From positions 1-64,000 of the forward strand of contig CABSNK010000015.1 of assembly GCA_902479075.1 (NCBI GenBank): a stretch of DNA of 64,000 nt, written 5' to 3'. Source of the DNA: an uncultured Collinsella sp. (GTDB lineage Bacteria > Actinomycetota > Coriobacteriia > Coriobacteriales > Coriobacteriaceae). A model generated the notes under the pieces. That model did no database searches. It was not told where the DNA came from and worked only from the letters and a program-made list of their open reading frames with translations. Of this stretch, positions 54,891-63,381 are shown one piece after another. Positions within the stretch are counted from its first letter, which is position 1, and every line of letters begins with the position of its first letter. The translations under genes and the position numbers were made by a program.

Positions 54891-55496
54891 TTGCATCGCG
54901 GGTCGATAAGCCGAGTATCGCCTGCGCAGGTCATGGAGCGCATGGAGGGGCTCTACCAGAACACGCTGGCCGAGACGCAGGAGCTGCTCGACCCCACGCA
55001 GCTCGACCACGCCACCAAACTCATCGCGAACGCCCGACAGGTCGACATCTACACGGGCTCGCACAATCTCTATCCAGCGGGAATGTTCCGCGATCGCCTG
55101 CTCTCCGTCGGTAAAAGCGCGACGTGCCACGACAATGTCGAAGCCCAGGTGCGCACGGCGCTCGCCTCGGGCCCCGACCATGTGGCAATCGCCATCTCCT
55201 ACAGCGGCCTTGCCCCCAACCTCAAGGACATCTTACCGATCCTCAGCAGTCGGCATGTCCCGGTCATCGTTATCGGCACGCCTCATTGCGCACGCATTCA
55301 CCCTGGCTTTGCCGCCTACCTCACGGTGAGTGACCACGAGAGCATGACGCATCGCATCACGCAGTTCGCGAGCCACATCGCCGTGCAATACGTGCTCGAT
55401 TCGCTCTACAGCAGCTACTTCGCCAAAGACTACGCCCGCTGCTCCGAGTTCCTAGAGCGCTCGTTCCCCTACACCCGCCTGCCCGGACTCAAGTAG
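54891..55496 (+). CDS. SIS-domain protein, probably an N-terminally truncated RpiR-type regulator
   Basis: A 201-aa protein consisting almost only of a SIS sugar-phosphate-binding domain (VDIYTGSHNLYPAGMFRDRL; HVAIAISYSGLAPNLKDILP; VPVIVIGTPH). In RpiR regulators such a domain follows a 75-residue HTH; here the frame runs into a stop codon just upstream (54880) and no HTH is seen in any frame, so the gene has probably lost its DNA-binding half. Possible starts are TTG 54891 and ATG 54933; neither has a clear Shine-Dalgarno. It is divergent from crr. Confidence 0.6.
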   Translation: MHRGSISRVSPAQVMERMEGLYQNTLAETQELLDPTQLDHATKLIANARQVDIYTGSHNLYPAGMFRDRLLSVGKSATCHDNVEAQVRTALASGPDHVAIAISYSGLAPNLKDILPILSSRHVPVIVIGTPHCARIHPGFAAYLTVSDHESMTHRITQFASHIAVQYVLDSLYSSYFAKDYARCSEFLERSFPYTRLPGLK

Positions 55497-55499
55497 TCA

Positions 55500-55697
55500 T
55501 TTAAGAACGTCCTCAATGACTACCACGGCAACTCCGATGTTTTGGCAACGCCAGCGAGCGGGTCGCATTTGTGACAAGGTGACGTGAAACGAAAGGGCGC
55601 TGACCTTCTGGTCGCGCCCTTGAAGTTGAACGTCAGATTGTCCAAATGCGGCCCGCACAGCGTCGAGCTGTTACGGCGTTTGGTAAAACGCCGTAAC
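55500..55697. repeat. Structured covarying element, copy 3
   Basis: Outer stem: GCGGGTCGCATTTG (55558-55571) with CAAATGCGGCCCGC (55643-55656), one G-T pair. Hairpin II: AAGGGCGC (55593) with GCGCCCTT (55614) around GACCTTCTGGTC. Hairpin I, 55670-55697: GTTACGGCGTTT / AAACGCCGTAAC, whose last base is the first base of the pyrE stop codon complement. The lead block is degenerate. Confidence 0.85.
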
Positions 55698-56380
55698 TAC
55701 TCCCGAGCTCCGTACTGCTCGTAGTAGGCGTCGATGGCCGTCTTGAGTTCGTCATCGATGACGACCTTGCCGTCGATCTCGTGGTTGTAGAGGGTCTCGA
55801 CGACCTCGGCCATGGAAACAATGCTCGCGACGGGGAAACCGTACTTTGCCTCGATCTCCTTCTGCGCGGTGGTCACGCCGCCCTTACCGACCTCCATGCG
55901 GTTGAGGGACACGATGAGGCCCTTGATTTCGACGTCGGCAGCAGCCTTAACCTTGGGATAGGTCTCGTCGATGGACTTGCCGCTGGTGGTAACGTCCTCG
56001 ACCATGACCACGCGATCGCCGTCCTGCGGCTCATAGCCCAACAGGTTGCCCTTATCGGCACCGTGGTCCTTGGCCTCCTTGCGGTCGCAGCAGTACTTGA
56101 CCTCCTTGCCGTACAGCTCGTGGTAGGCAATTGCGGTCACGACGGCCAGCGGAATACCCTTGTAGGCCGGTCCAAACAGGACATCAAAGTCGTCGCCAAA
56201 GTTATCGTGAATGGCCTGGGCGTAATACTCGCCCAGCTTCTTGAGCTGATAGCCCGTCACATAAGCGCCGGCGTTCATAAAGAACGGGGACTGACGGCCG
56301 CTCTTGAGCGTAAAGCTGCCGAACTTAAGAACGTCGGACTCGACCATGAACTTGATGAACTCTTGCTTGTAAGCCTCCAT
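55697..56380 (-). CDS. pyrE: Orotate phosphoribosyltransferase PyrE
   Basis: A 227-aa enzyme making OMP from orotate and PRPP. Visible: FTLKSGRQSPFFMNAG, the GPAYKGIPLA loop, the KEAKDHGADKGNLLG catalytic loop, and the PRPP-binding VVMVEDVTTSGKS. Length matches the longer Gram-positive type. Its stop codon abuts a structured repeat copy. Confidence 0.95.
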   Translation of the reverse strand: MEAYKQEFIKFMVESDVLKFGSFTLKSGRQSPFFMNAGAYVTGYQLKKLGEYYAQAIHDNFGDDFDVLFGPAYKGIPLAVVTAIAYHELYGKEVKYCCDRKEAKDHGADKGNLLGYEPQDGDRVVMVEDVTTSGKSIDETYPKVKAAADVEIKGLIVSLNRMEVGKGGVTTAQKEIEAKYGFPVASIVSMAEVVETLYNHEIDGKVVIDDELKTAIDAYYEQYGARE

Positions 56381-56505
56381 GCGGGCTCCTCTCGTAATCG
56401 CGTACGTGCTTCCAGTTTAGCGCAGGCGAAGCGTCGATGCGGGCGCGCTTTGAGGCCACGGCATTCTGTAAAGGCTTTGTCAGGGGCAACGGTTTTCCGA
56501 ACAAT

Positions 56506-56528
56506 GGGGGTTGACATGTCAAACCCCC
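56506..56528. promoter_or_regulatory. Near-perfect palindrome upstream of the mgtA locus
   Basis: GGGGGTTGACA and TGTCAAACCCCC form an inverted repeat with one extra A. A TTGACA hexamer sits in its centre. It lies 290 bp before the P-type ATPase gene and 78 bp before a 23-codon frame. It may be an operator or an RNA hairpin. Confidence 0.5.
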
Positions 56529-56605
56529 TCATCAAAAATACGGGCGGATTGAAACGGGTACGAGATACCCAAAGCGCGCCGCGCCCGTCCATAAGGAGGT
56601 GTGCC

Positions 56606-56677
56606 ATGGAAGGCAGTCATAGTCGAAAAACCTGCATGTCGCCCTCGGCACGCCGCGAGGACTCCGTATTCGCATAA
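56606..56677 (+). CDS. 23-aa candidate leader peptide upstream of mgtA
   Basis: A 24-codon frame, ATG 56606 to TAA 56677, with an excellent Shine-Dalgarno (AAGGAGG, 6 bases before). The peptide starts MEGSHSRKTC, is basic and Ser-rich in the middle (MSPSARRED) and ends SVFA. It lies 140 bp before an mgtA-like gene, where short leader peptides are known to control magnesium transporters in enterobacteria. Similarity to them is only in position. A CCACC-CAAAGG hairpin lies between it and mgtA. Confidence 0.4.
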   Translation: MEGSHSRKTCMSPSARREDSVFA

Positions 56678-56700
56678 GCGCCACCAACCGATTGTCAAAA

Positions 56701-56733
56701 CCACCACAAAGGTGCCTGTCCCCTTTGTGGTGG
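56701..56733. repeat. CCACC-CAAAGG hairpin, copy 3
   Basis: CCACCACAAAGG and CCTTTGTGGTGG pair perfectly around TGCCTGTCC. Same orientation as the copy after mgtA (59623-59658). Confidence 0.85.
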
Positions 56734-56817
56734 CTCGTGAGCTTGACGTGAGCGACATCTAGGTTTTTTGAAGCAAATACGACACGTACGCTAACTCCCT
56801 TCAACAAGGAGGACCCT

Positions 56818-59010
56818 ATGCTGATGCTCAAAACCGCCACGGTACTCGAAGCTATCTCCAAGCGCCGCCGTACGGCGCGCCCTGCCGCTCATACCGGCCT
56901 GTCTAAGAACACCATATTCGCCGCCACCCATAGTGCCGAGGACGCCCTCGTTCTGCTCGATGCCACGGCAAACGGCCTCACCGCCAAGCAGGCAACCGAG
57001 CGTCTGGACGCCTCCGGCCCCAACACCATCGAGGCACCGACCAAAACGCTCGCCCGCCGTATCGCCGACGCCTTTGTCGACCCCTTCGCCGGCATCCTCG
57101 CCGCGCTCGCGCTGGTCTCGCTCTACATCGACGTGCTCGCCGTGCCCGAGCCGCAGCGCGACCCCTCCACGGTCATCGTCATCGGCATCATGTTGCTGGT
57201 ATCGGGCGGTATGAAGTTTATCCAAGAAGCCCGCAGCGGCAATGCGGCCGAGGCCCTCAAGGACCTGGTCTCCAACACTTGCACCGCCCTGCGCGACGGC
57301 GAGCGCGTCGAGATCCCCTTCGACGAGCTCGTCCCCGGTGATGTGATCCGCCTCTCTGCCGGAGATATGGTGCCGGCCGATGCCCGCGTCATCATCGCGC
57401 GCGACCTGTTTGTGATCGAGTCCGCACTCACTGGCGAGAGCGAGGCCGTCGAGAAGACCACCGCCATCACCGTCGTCGAGAGTGCCGACGGCTCCGCGCT
57501 GCCACTCTCTGCCTGCAAGAACATCGTCTTTACCGGCACCTCCGTGCAAAACGGCACCGCCATTGCGCTTGTCGTTGCCACCGGTTCGGATACTTACCTG
57601 GGTGGCATCGCCAAGATGCTCAACGGGCGCGGCGAGAAGAGCGCGTTTGACCGCGGCGTCTCGAGCGTCTCCATGTTGCTCGTACGCCTCATGCTCGTTA
57701 TGGCGCCGGCCGTCTTTGCCATCAACGCCGCCACCAAGGGCAACGCCATCGACGCGCTGCTGTTCGCCACGAGCGTGGCCGTGGGCATCACGCCGCAGAT
57801 GCTTCCCGTCATCGTGACCACGAGCCTGTCGCAGGGCGCCAAGGACCTCTCCCGCCGCCAAGTAATCGTCAAGGAGCTGCCGGCGATCCAAAACCTGGGT
57901 GCCATGGATGTCCTGTGCTGCGACAAGACCGGCACCCTCACCGAAGACCGCATCGTGCTCGAGCGCTACCTCAACACCGATGGCAACGAGGACGCACGTG
58001 TGCTGCGCCATGCGTTTTTGAACAGCTTCTTCCAGACCGGCCTCAAAAACCTTATCGACCTGGCCGTAATCGACCGTGCCGATGTGACACCCTCGACCGT
58101 CGCACCCGATTCCATGTTGGGTCAGAGCCTGCGCGACCGCTATACCAAGGTCGACGAGGTGCCCTTCGATTTCTCGCGCCGTCGCCTGAGCGTAGTTGTA
58201 GCCGATGTCCAAGGCAAAACCCAGATGGTCACCAAGGGAGCTGCCGAGGAAATGCTCGAGATCTGCTCCTTTGTCGAAGTCGATGGTGTCGCCCAGCCTC
58301 TCACCGAAGATAAGCTCGCCCAGATTCGCAAGCAGGTCGCCGGGCTCAACGCCGAGGGCCTGCGCGTGATTGCCGTGGCGCAGAAGACCGATCCGCGCTG
58401 CGTGGGCGAGTTTGGCATCGCCGACGAATGCGACATGGTGCTGATGGGCTTTTTGGCCTTCCTCGATCCGCCCAAGACGAGTGCCGCGGGCGCCGTCGCC
58501 ACGCTCGAGGCCAAGGGCGTGGCGGTCAAGGTCCTGACCGGCGACAACGACCGCGTCGCCGCCACCGTCTGCGAGCAGATCGGCATCGACGCGAGCAACG
58601 TCTTGCTCGGCTCCGAGATCGATGCGCTCGATGACGCCGAACTTGCCGAGCGCGCCGAGAAGACCCATCTCTTCGCCAAGCTCTCGCCGCTGCAGAAGGC
58701 GCGCCTGGTGCGCGTCATGCGCGAGCTGCTCGGCCACACCGTGGGCTTTATGGGCGACGGCATCAACGACGCCGCCGCCATGCGTGCGAGCGACTGCGGT
58801 ATCTCGGTCGATTCGGCCGTCGACATTGCCAAGGAATCCGCCGATATCATCTTGCTCCAGAAGGACCTGGGCGTGCTCGAGCGCGGCATCATCGAAGGCC
58901 GCCGCACCTACGGCAACCTGCTCAAGTACCTCAAGACCACAGTGAGCTCCAACTTTGGCAATGTGTTGTCCGTGACCGTCGCGAGCCTGTTCTTGCCGTT
59001 TTTGCCATGA
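56818..59010 (+). CDS. mgtA: MgtA-type P-type ATPase, N-terminal part (split gene)
   Basis: A 730-aa frame encoding the cation-ATPase N-domain, transmembrane helices 1-6, actuator domain (TGESEAVEKT), phosphorylation site DKTGTLT (D369), N-domain (KGAAEEMLE) and hinge MGDGINDAAAMRASDCGISV. It matches Mg2+-importing P-IIIB ATPases. It stops right after SSNFGNVLSV...LFLPFLP, where intact MgtA continues with the last four helices. Those are encoded in the next frame, whose ATG overlaps this TGA (ATGA). A single missing base in TTGCC-ATG would explain it. ATG 56818 follows AGGAGGA. Confidence 0.85.
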   Translation: MLMLKTATVLEAISKRRRTARPAAHTGLSKNTIFAATHSAEDALVLLDATANGLTAKQATERLDASGPNTIEAPTKTLARRIADAFVDPFAGILAALALVSLYIDVLAVPEPQRDPSTVIVIGIMLLVSGGMKFIQEARSGNAAEALKDLVSNTCTALRDGERVEIPFDELVPGDVIRLSAGDMVPADARVIIARDLFVIESALTGESEAVEKTTAITVVESADGSALPLSACKNIVFTGTSVQNGTAIALVVATGSDTYLGGIAKMLNGRGEKSAFDRGVSSVSMLLVRLMLVMAPAVFAINAATKGNAIDALLFATSVAVGITPQMLPVIVTTSLSQGAKDLSRRQVIVKELPAIQNLGAMDVLCCDKTGTLTEDRIVLERYLNTDGNEDARVLRHAFLNSFFQTGLKNLIDLAVIDRADVTPSTVAPDSMLGQSLRDRYTKVDEVPFDFSRRRLSVVVADVQGKTQMVTKGAAEEMLEICSFVEVDGVAQPLTEDKLAQIRKQVAGLNAEGLRVIAVAQKTDPRCVGEFGIADECDMVLMGFLAFLDPPKTSAAGAVATLEAKGVAVKVLTGDNDRVAATVCEQIGIDASNVLLGSEIDALDDAELAERAEKTHLFAKLSPLQKARLVRVMRELLGHTVGFMGDGINDAAAMRASDCGISVDSAVDIAKESADIILLQKDLGVLERGIIEGRRTYGNLLKYLKTTVSSNFGNVLSVTVASLFLPFLP

Positions 59011-59585
59011 GCGCCCTGCAGCTGGTGCTGCTGTCGCTGGTCTACGAGATCGTATGCATCGCGCTGCCGTGGGACACCGTCGACGATGCCTGGACTGCCC
59101 GTCCGCGCGCCTGGGACGCCGCATCCATCAAGGGCTTTATGCTCGAGCTGGGCCCCGTGAGCTCGCTGTTTGACATCGTGACCTTCGCCGCGCTCTTCTT
59201 TGTGGTGTGCCCCGCCGCCGTGGGCGCAAGCTGGTCCGAGCTTGCCGCCGCGGGCAACGTCACGGGCATGGCAGCCTTTGCGGCGCTCTTCCAGAGCGGC
59301 TGGTTTGTCGAGTCCATGTGGTCGCAGACGCTTGTGATCCACATGCTGCGCTCCCCGCGCCTGCCGAGCCCGCGTGACCACGCCGCGCCGGCACTGTGCG
59401 CTCTCACCGTGCTGGGCCTGGCGCTCGTCACCTGGCTGCCAGCAAGCCCCATCGCCGATGCGCTCGGCCTCATGACGCTACCCGCGAGCTTTTTCGCGCT
59501 GCTCATCGGCATCGTCACCGCCTACATCGCGCTCACCCAGCTGGCAAAGCGCCGCTACATCGCCCGCCACGGCGAGCTGCTGTAG
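59007..59585 (+). CDS. MgtA-type P-type ATPase, C-terminal membrane part (split gene)
   Basis: A 192-aa frame containing the last four helices of the P-IIIB ATPase: LQLVLLSLVYEIVCIALPWD, FDIVTFAALFFVVCP, the WFVESMWSQTLVIHMLRS signature and a final helix ending YIALTQLAKRRY. It starts at ATG 59007 within the stop codon of the first part. The ATGA overlap allows translational coupling, so a two-chain pump is possible; a plain frameshift mutation or sequencing error is the simpler reading. Confidence 0.75.
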   Translation: MSALQLVLLSLVYEIVCIALPWDTVDDAWTARPRAWDAASIKGFMLELGPVSSLFDIVTFAALFFVVCPAAVGASWSELAAAGNVTGMAAFAALFQSGWFVESMWSQTLVIHMLRSPRLPSPRDHAAPALCALTVLGLALVTWLPASPIADALGLMTLPASFFALLIGIVTAYIALTQLAKRRYIARHGELL

Positions 59586-59622
59586 CACGGTGAACCGCCT
59601 CAGTAGACAGCCCAAGGGCAAA

Positions 59623-59658
59623 ACCACCACAAAGGTGCCTGTCCCCTTTGTGGTGGTT
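59623..59658. repeat. CCACC-CAAAGG hairpin, copy 4
   Basis: AACCACCACAAAGG and CCTTTGTGGTGGTT pair perfectly around TGCCTGTCC. It lies between the convergent ends of mgtA and the LuxR-type gene, 2 bp before the latter's stop codon. Confidence 0.85.
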
Positions 59659-59660
59659 GG

Positions 59661-61205
59661 CTAGTCTTGGGGTGTCCAGGACCAGAAGAGGCTAATGAGC
59701 GCCACGCGCGAATTGGTGCCGACCTTTTTGTTGATCGAGGCGATGTGGCGGTAGAGTGTGGAGCGCGAAAGGAAGAGTGCCGCCGCAACGTCCTGCATGC
59801 TGTCGTCCGAAACGACCAGCGCCTCCAGAACATCGCACTCGCGCTTGGTGAGCCCAAAGGTGGCAACAAAGCCGTCGAGCCGATCGTCAAACGAAAGCTC
59901 CGGCGGCTCCAGGGGCACCGTGTCGGCCTGATCGGGTGCACGGCTCACGCCAAGATCGTCGGTAGCAAAAGCCAGCCCGCCATGTGTCGCCTCGCGCTCG
60001 CCGTCTTGCCCAAACTGTCCCAACAGCGAAATCGCGATGCCGACGAACAGCACGAGCACGACACCCACCGCCGTCAGCACATTTTGACTCGAGATGATCG
60101 CCACCGCCGGAGCCGTCACGAGTATCGAGCAAACGTTGTTGATAACACGGCCCATGCACGGCCACAGATACGCCCAGCGGGCATACATCGAAATCGCGGC
60201 GAACTTCGCGGTGAAGAACACCACGAACAAGCCCGTGCCAAGGTAAAAGATAATCGTGGCGGCAAGCGTATTGCCACCGTTGCCATCGGTGATAAGCACA
60301 AAGAACGAGAGCGTGGACAGCATGGCGGCGCACGTCATGATGATATTCATATACGAACGCCCACGCAGGTCATACAGGACGCCGGCGGCAAGGGCGCTCA
60401 CAACCAGCAGCAAGCGCGGACAGTCGCCCAGATCGATAGCGCCGGCGGCATGCGAAGTCGTAAGGCCGGCATTGAGAGCCGCGAACACGCCGGTGAGGCA
60501 GGCGGTCGCCACCGTCAGCCGCGCCACGGCACCCTGGAAGGTTGCCTTTGCCTCGGGGTCATCGCGCCACCTGGCGCCACGTTCAAACGCATCAACCGAC
60601 AGCTCGGCAATCTCGGCCTCGAACTCGGGTGCAGACTCATCGCGCAATTTAGCTCGACGGGTACCGTGAAGCAGCCCAACCAGCACAATCGCACAGGCGG
60701 TGAGGACAAACTGCTGGGGAATGCCCGCAGGCATCACCATATGGTTGAGCACCTGTACCAAAATGCCCGCAGCATAAGAAACCGCCACGGCGCGCGCCAA
60801 ACAGGGTGTCTGCGCAAAACGCCGCGCCAGATTGGCATGGGCGGTCGACCCGCAGTAGCCCAGGGCGCAGCACGCCACCAAACTGCCGGCAATCACGACC
60901 TGAAACTGCACTGCCATAATCATCAGCAACAATGCCGACACCAATAGCACGCCTGTAATATCGCTTGTCGCATCGATCGACTGGGGACGGCGATAATACA
61001 GAAATGGGCGCACGAAAAAGCCGATCACGCTCGCGCCGACAACGATGCTCTCGTAGATGACGACCTCACTCGATGGCACGAACTCGGCTATGCGCACATC
61101 AAAGAGATACTCGCACGCCAAAAACGTGAAGAAGAACAGCGCCAGGCATATAATCTCCCGAATGCCCCGACGCAAATATGCGGTTGTGTCTCCCATGCCC
61201 CTCAT
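59661..61205 (-). CDS. LuxR-type regulator with large membrane domain
   Basis: A 514-aa protein with about twelve hydrophobic helices (1-425) interrupted by a soluble segment at about 200-235, and a C-terminal LuxR HTH (about 445-514: FGLTKRECDVLEALVV, MQDVAAALFLSRSTLYRHIA). This architecture, a transporter-like membrane part fused to an HTH, is expanded in Coriobacteriia such as Eggerthella. It probably senses an external or membrane signal and binds DNA from the membrane. ATG 61205 has GGGGG 6 bases before it. Its targets and signal are unknown. Confidence 0.82.
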   Translation of the reverse strand: MRGMGDTTAYLRRGIREIICLALFFFTFLACEYLFDVRIAEFVPSSEVVIYESIVVGASVIGFFVRPFLYYRRPQSIDATSDITGVLLVSALLLMIMAVQFQVVIAGSLVACCALGYCGSTAHANLARRFAQTPCLARAVAVSYAAGILVQVLNHMVMPAGIPQQFVLTACAIVLVGLLHGTRRAKLRDESAPEFEAEIAELSVDAFERGARWRDDPEAKATFQGAVARLTVATACLTGVFAALNAGLTTSHAAGAIDLGDCPRLLLVVSALAAGVLYDLRGRSYMNIIMTCAAMLSTLSFFVLITDGNGGNTLAATIIFYLGTGLFVVFFTAKFAAISMYARWAYLWPCMGRVINNVCSILVTAPAVAIISSQNVLTAVGVVLVLFVGIAISLLGQFGQDGEREATHGGLAFATDDLGVSRAPDQADTVPLEPPELSFDDRLDGFVATFGLTKRECDVLEALVVSDDSMQDVAAALFLSRSTLYRHIASINKKVGTNSRVALISLFWSWTPQD

Positions 61206-61495
61206 GGTTAACCCCCGGCCGCTCAATTGTCTGGAATTCTATTTTAATAAAGAACCAGTCTCAATATCGAAACCAAGCTCGAAATGCTGCTAATTCGGCC
61301 CCAGTCGTCCACATCACGCCGCGATTTTGAGCCGCATGGCCCAGAAGGGACACGCGCAACGCCACTTCCTTGATGGGCATCCCGATGCAAACGCGCCCGG
61401 CAAGCATTAACTGCTCGCCGGGCGCCTTGCCGTCTGCGGATTTTGGGACATGCGGCCCGCTTTTTTGACCCATCTGTCGGTACACTAAAAGCACT
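61206..61495. other. Divergent intergenic region
   Basis: Between the LuxR-type gene and the sensor gene. It holds one hairpin, CGCCCGGC / GCCGGGCG around 61392-61421, without a T run. An open minus frame across it has no support as a gene. No clear promoter hexamer pair was found. Confidence 0.4.
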
Positions 61496-63379
61496 ATGGG
61501 TACCCGCGAGCGACATATCGGCCACGCGGCCGCCCGGACCGCGCCGGTTGCGGATCCCAGGGGTGGCAGACTCTTCGCCATGCCGCGATTTCTAGCTGGC
61601 ATAACACATCGTGTATACCGCCACCGCGTCTTTGCTATCGCCGGCGCCGTTACTATGTTGTTCCTCATGCTTTTAGCGGCCTTGCCGGCGCTGTTCGCCT
61701 CTGACCCCAAGCTTTCCAACGCCGTGCCCGCCTATAGTGAGGTGTCCAAAGAGGTCGTGGATGCGCTCGTTCATTCGAGCTCTCTCCCGCTGCTTGTCGC
61801 CGCAATTGCATTTTCAATCTGGGGCGTGCTGGTCTATCTGCGTTGTTTGGACTATGTGTTGCGCCGCCGCCTTGTTGCCATCGCCGCCATTTGCGCCCTA
61901 TGGATGATCGAGGTCATCCTCAAGTACAAGTCGTTCACGCCGTTCTATGCCACCGTGCTGTGGTACCTGTACTACGTGCCCATGACGCTCATTCCGCTGA
62001 TCTACCAGCTGTGCGGTCTGCGCCTCGCGGGTTTGGAACAGCGTCGTATGGGGTGTCGGTACCGCACCGTTTTGTGGGTCACGGCTGTCCTGCTTATCGG
62101 ATTTGTGCTCACCAACGATTTCCATCGGCAGGTATTCCACTTTGACCGTGCAAGTGACACCTGGAGCAACGATTACACATACGGCTGGGGCTATTTCGCC
62201 GTTCTGGCATGGACGGCCTTTAACTTCGTGGCCTTTTTTATCCTGGTGGGCCGGTCCTCGTCCTTTCGCATCCAACGTTTCTCGGGCACGGCGGCGCTCG
62301 TGCTGTTGGGCGGTGCGTTCTTTGCCATCTCGTATGCCCTGCGCGTGCCTTGGGCGTGGAAGCTCAACTTTTCGCTCGTCTATTGCGTCCTGTGCGTGGT
62401 GGCGATGGAAATCTGTCTCGATTGCGGTGTCATTCCGTCGTACCACGATATCGCCGGCATTTTCGATACCTTGCCGCTTGACCTGAAAGTTCTAACGCGT
62501 GACCTGCAGGAAGTCTATGCCACGCCGGTGTCAAAGCCGATCCCAGAGGGCGTGCGCGAGGAGTTGCGAGTCCAGGAGCACGGGCGCGCCCATGCCTTTG
62601 CCGTGGCGTCCGATCCCGATGTAATGTATCGCACCTTTCCGCTGCTGGGCGGATCGGCGCTGCTTGCCCAAGACGTGTCGGAGCTCAACGAGCTCAATCG
62701 CGAACTAGCGCATCGTCGCATGGAGCTGCAACGCCAAAACGAGCTGCTTGTCGCCGACTACGATCTTAAGACGCATTTGGCAGATCAAGAGGCCGAGACC
62801 CTGCTGGTCCAAGACGTGGACCAGGCGCTTGCCCGCGCGCTCGAAGAGATGTACGACTCGCTGAGCTCGCTGCCACCGTTGACCGACGAGGCATCTTCGC
62901 ACGAGCGTTACCGCATGCTGCAGCGCGCCAAGATGCTCGTCGCCTATTGCAAACGCAAGGGGTCGCTCACGTTGGCACAGCACGGGGAGAGCGGTTTTGA
63001 CCGCGACCGCATTCAGCTCATTGCCAACGAGCTCGCAAGCGACCTACGCACGATTGATGTCGATTGCGCCTCGATTATTGCCATACGGCGCCCGATGCAC
63101 GCCAGTGCGGTAAGCGCGCTGTACGACTGCGTGTATGACTTTGCGTTTTTTGCCTACACCACTACTCGACCGGCACTTATGTATCACTTGAGCGACCACG
63201 ACTCGTGCAGCGTGGAGCTGCGTGCCACGCTTTTCTCCAACGACGAGGAGGATCTTTCGCAGACACCCGCTGCGCAAGAGCTCGAAAGCGCTTTGCAAGG
63301 GCGCAACGTGGCATATCGCCTTGAAGGCGAGCCCGGCCAGCTGCGCATGATCGTGTTGATGCCGCGGGCGGGTGAGTGA
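61496..63379 (+). CDS. Membrane sensor protein, histidine-kinase-like without clear kinase motifs
   Basis: A 627-aa protein. Eight hydrophobic helices at about 45-320 resemble the 7TM input domain of some histidine kinases (for example ATVLWYLYYVPMTLIPLIYQ). A linker and a coiled coil (ELAHRRMELQRQNELLVADY, about 400-425) follow, then a domain with a dimerisation-type helix (YRMLQRAKMLVAYCKRKGSL) and an ATPase-like remnant (LYDCVYDFAFFAYTTTRPAL). No phospho-accepting His box with adjoining E and no G boxes are evident. The start may instead be ATG 61580. It ends 2 bp before a second sensor gene. Confidence 0.55.
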   Translation: MGTRERHIGHAAARTAPVADPRGGRLFAMPRFLAGITHRVYRHRVFAIAGAVTMLFLMLLAALPALFASDPKLSNAVPAYSEVSKEVVDALVHSSSLPLLVAAIAFSIWGVLVYLRCLDYVLRRRLVAIAAICALWMIEVILKYKSFTPFYATVLWYLYYVPMTLIPLIYQLCGLRLAGLEQRRMGCRYRTVLWVTAVLLIGFVLTNDFHRQVFHFDRASDTWSNDYTYGWGYFAVLAWTAFNFVAFFILVGRSSSFRIQRFSGTAALVLLGGAFFAISYALRVPWAWKLNFSLVYCVLCVVAMEICLDCGVIPSYHDIAGIFDTLPLDLKVLTRDLQEVYATPVSKPIPEGVREELRVQEHGRAHAFAVASDPDVMYRTFPLLGGSALLAQDVSELNELNRELAHRRMELQRQNELLVADYDLKTHLADQEAETLLVQDVDQALARALEEMYDSLSSLPPLTDEASSHERYRMLQRAKMLVAYCKRKGSLTLAQHGESGFDRDRIQLIANELASDLRTIDVDCASIIAIRRPMHASAVSALYDCVYDFAFFAYTTTRPALMYHLSDHDSCSVELRATLFSNDEEDLSQTPAAQELESALQGRNVAYRLEGEPGQLRMIVLMPRAGE

Positions 63380-63381
63380 CG

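Noticed and set aside
56381..56817. M-box magnesium riboswitch before mgtA
   Set aside because: The conserved M-box blocks could not be found; only a palindrome, a short frame and a hairpin are seen.
59001..59010. Programmed ribosomal frameshift joining the mgtA parts
   Set aside because: A TTTTT run is present, but no clear slippery heptamer with a downstream pseudoknot is seen. A missing base or coupled reinitiation is simpler.
61261..61719. 152-codon minus frame in the LuxR/sensor intergenic region
   Set aside because: It overlaps the sensor gene start, has no Shine-Dalgarno and no motif; it is more likely chance.
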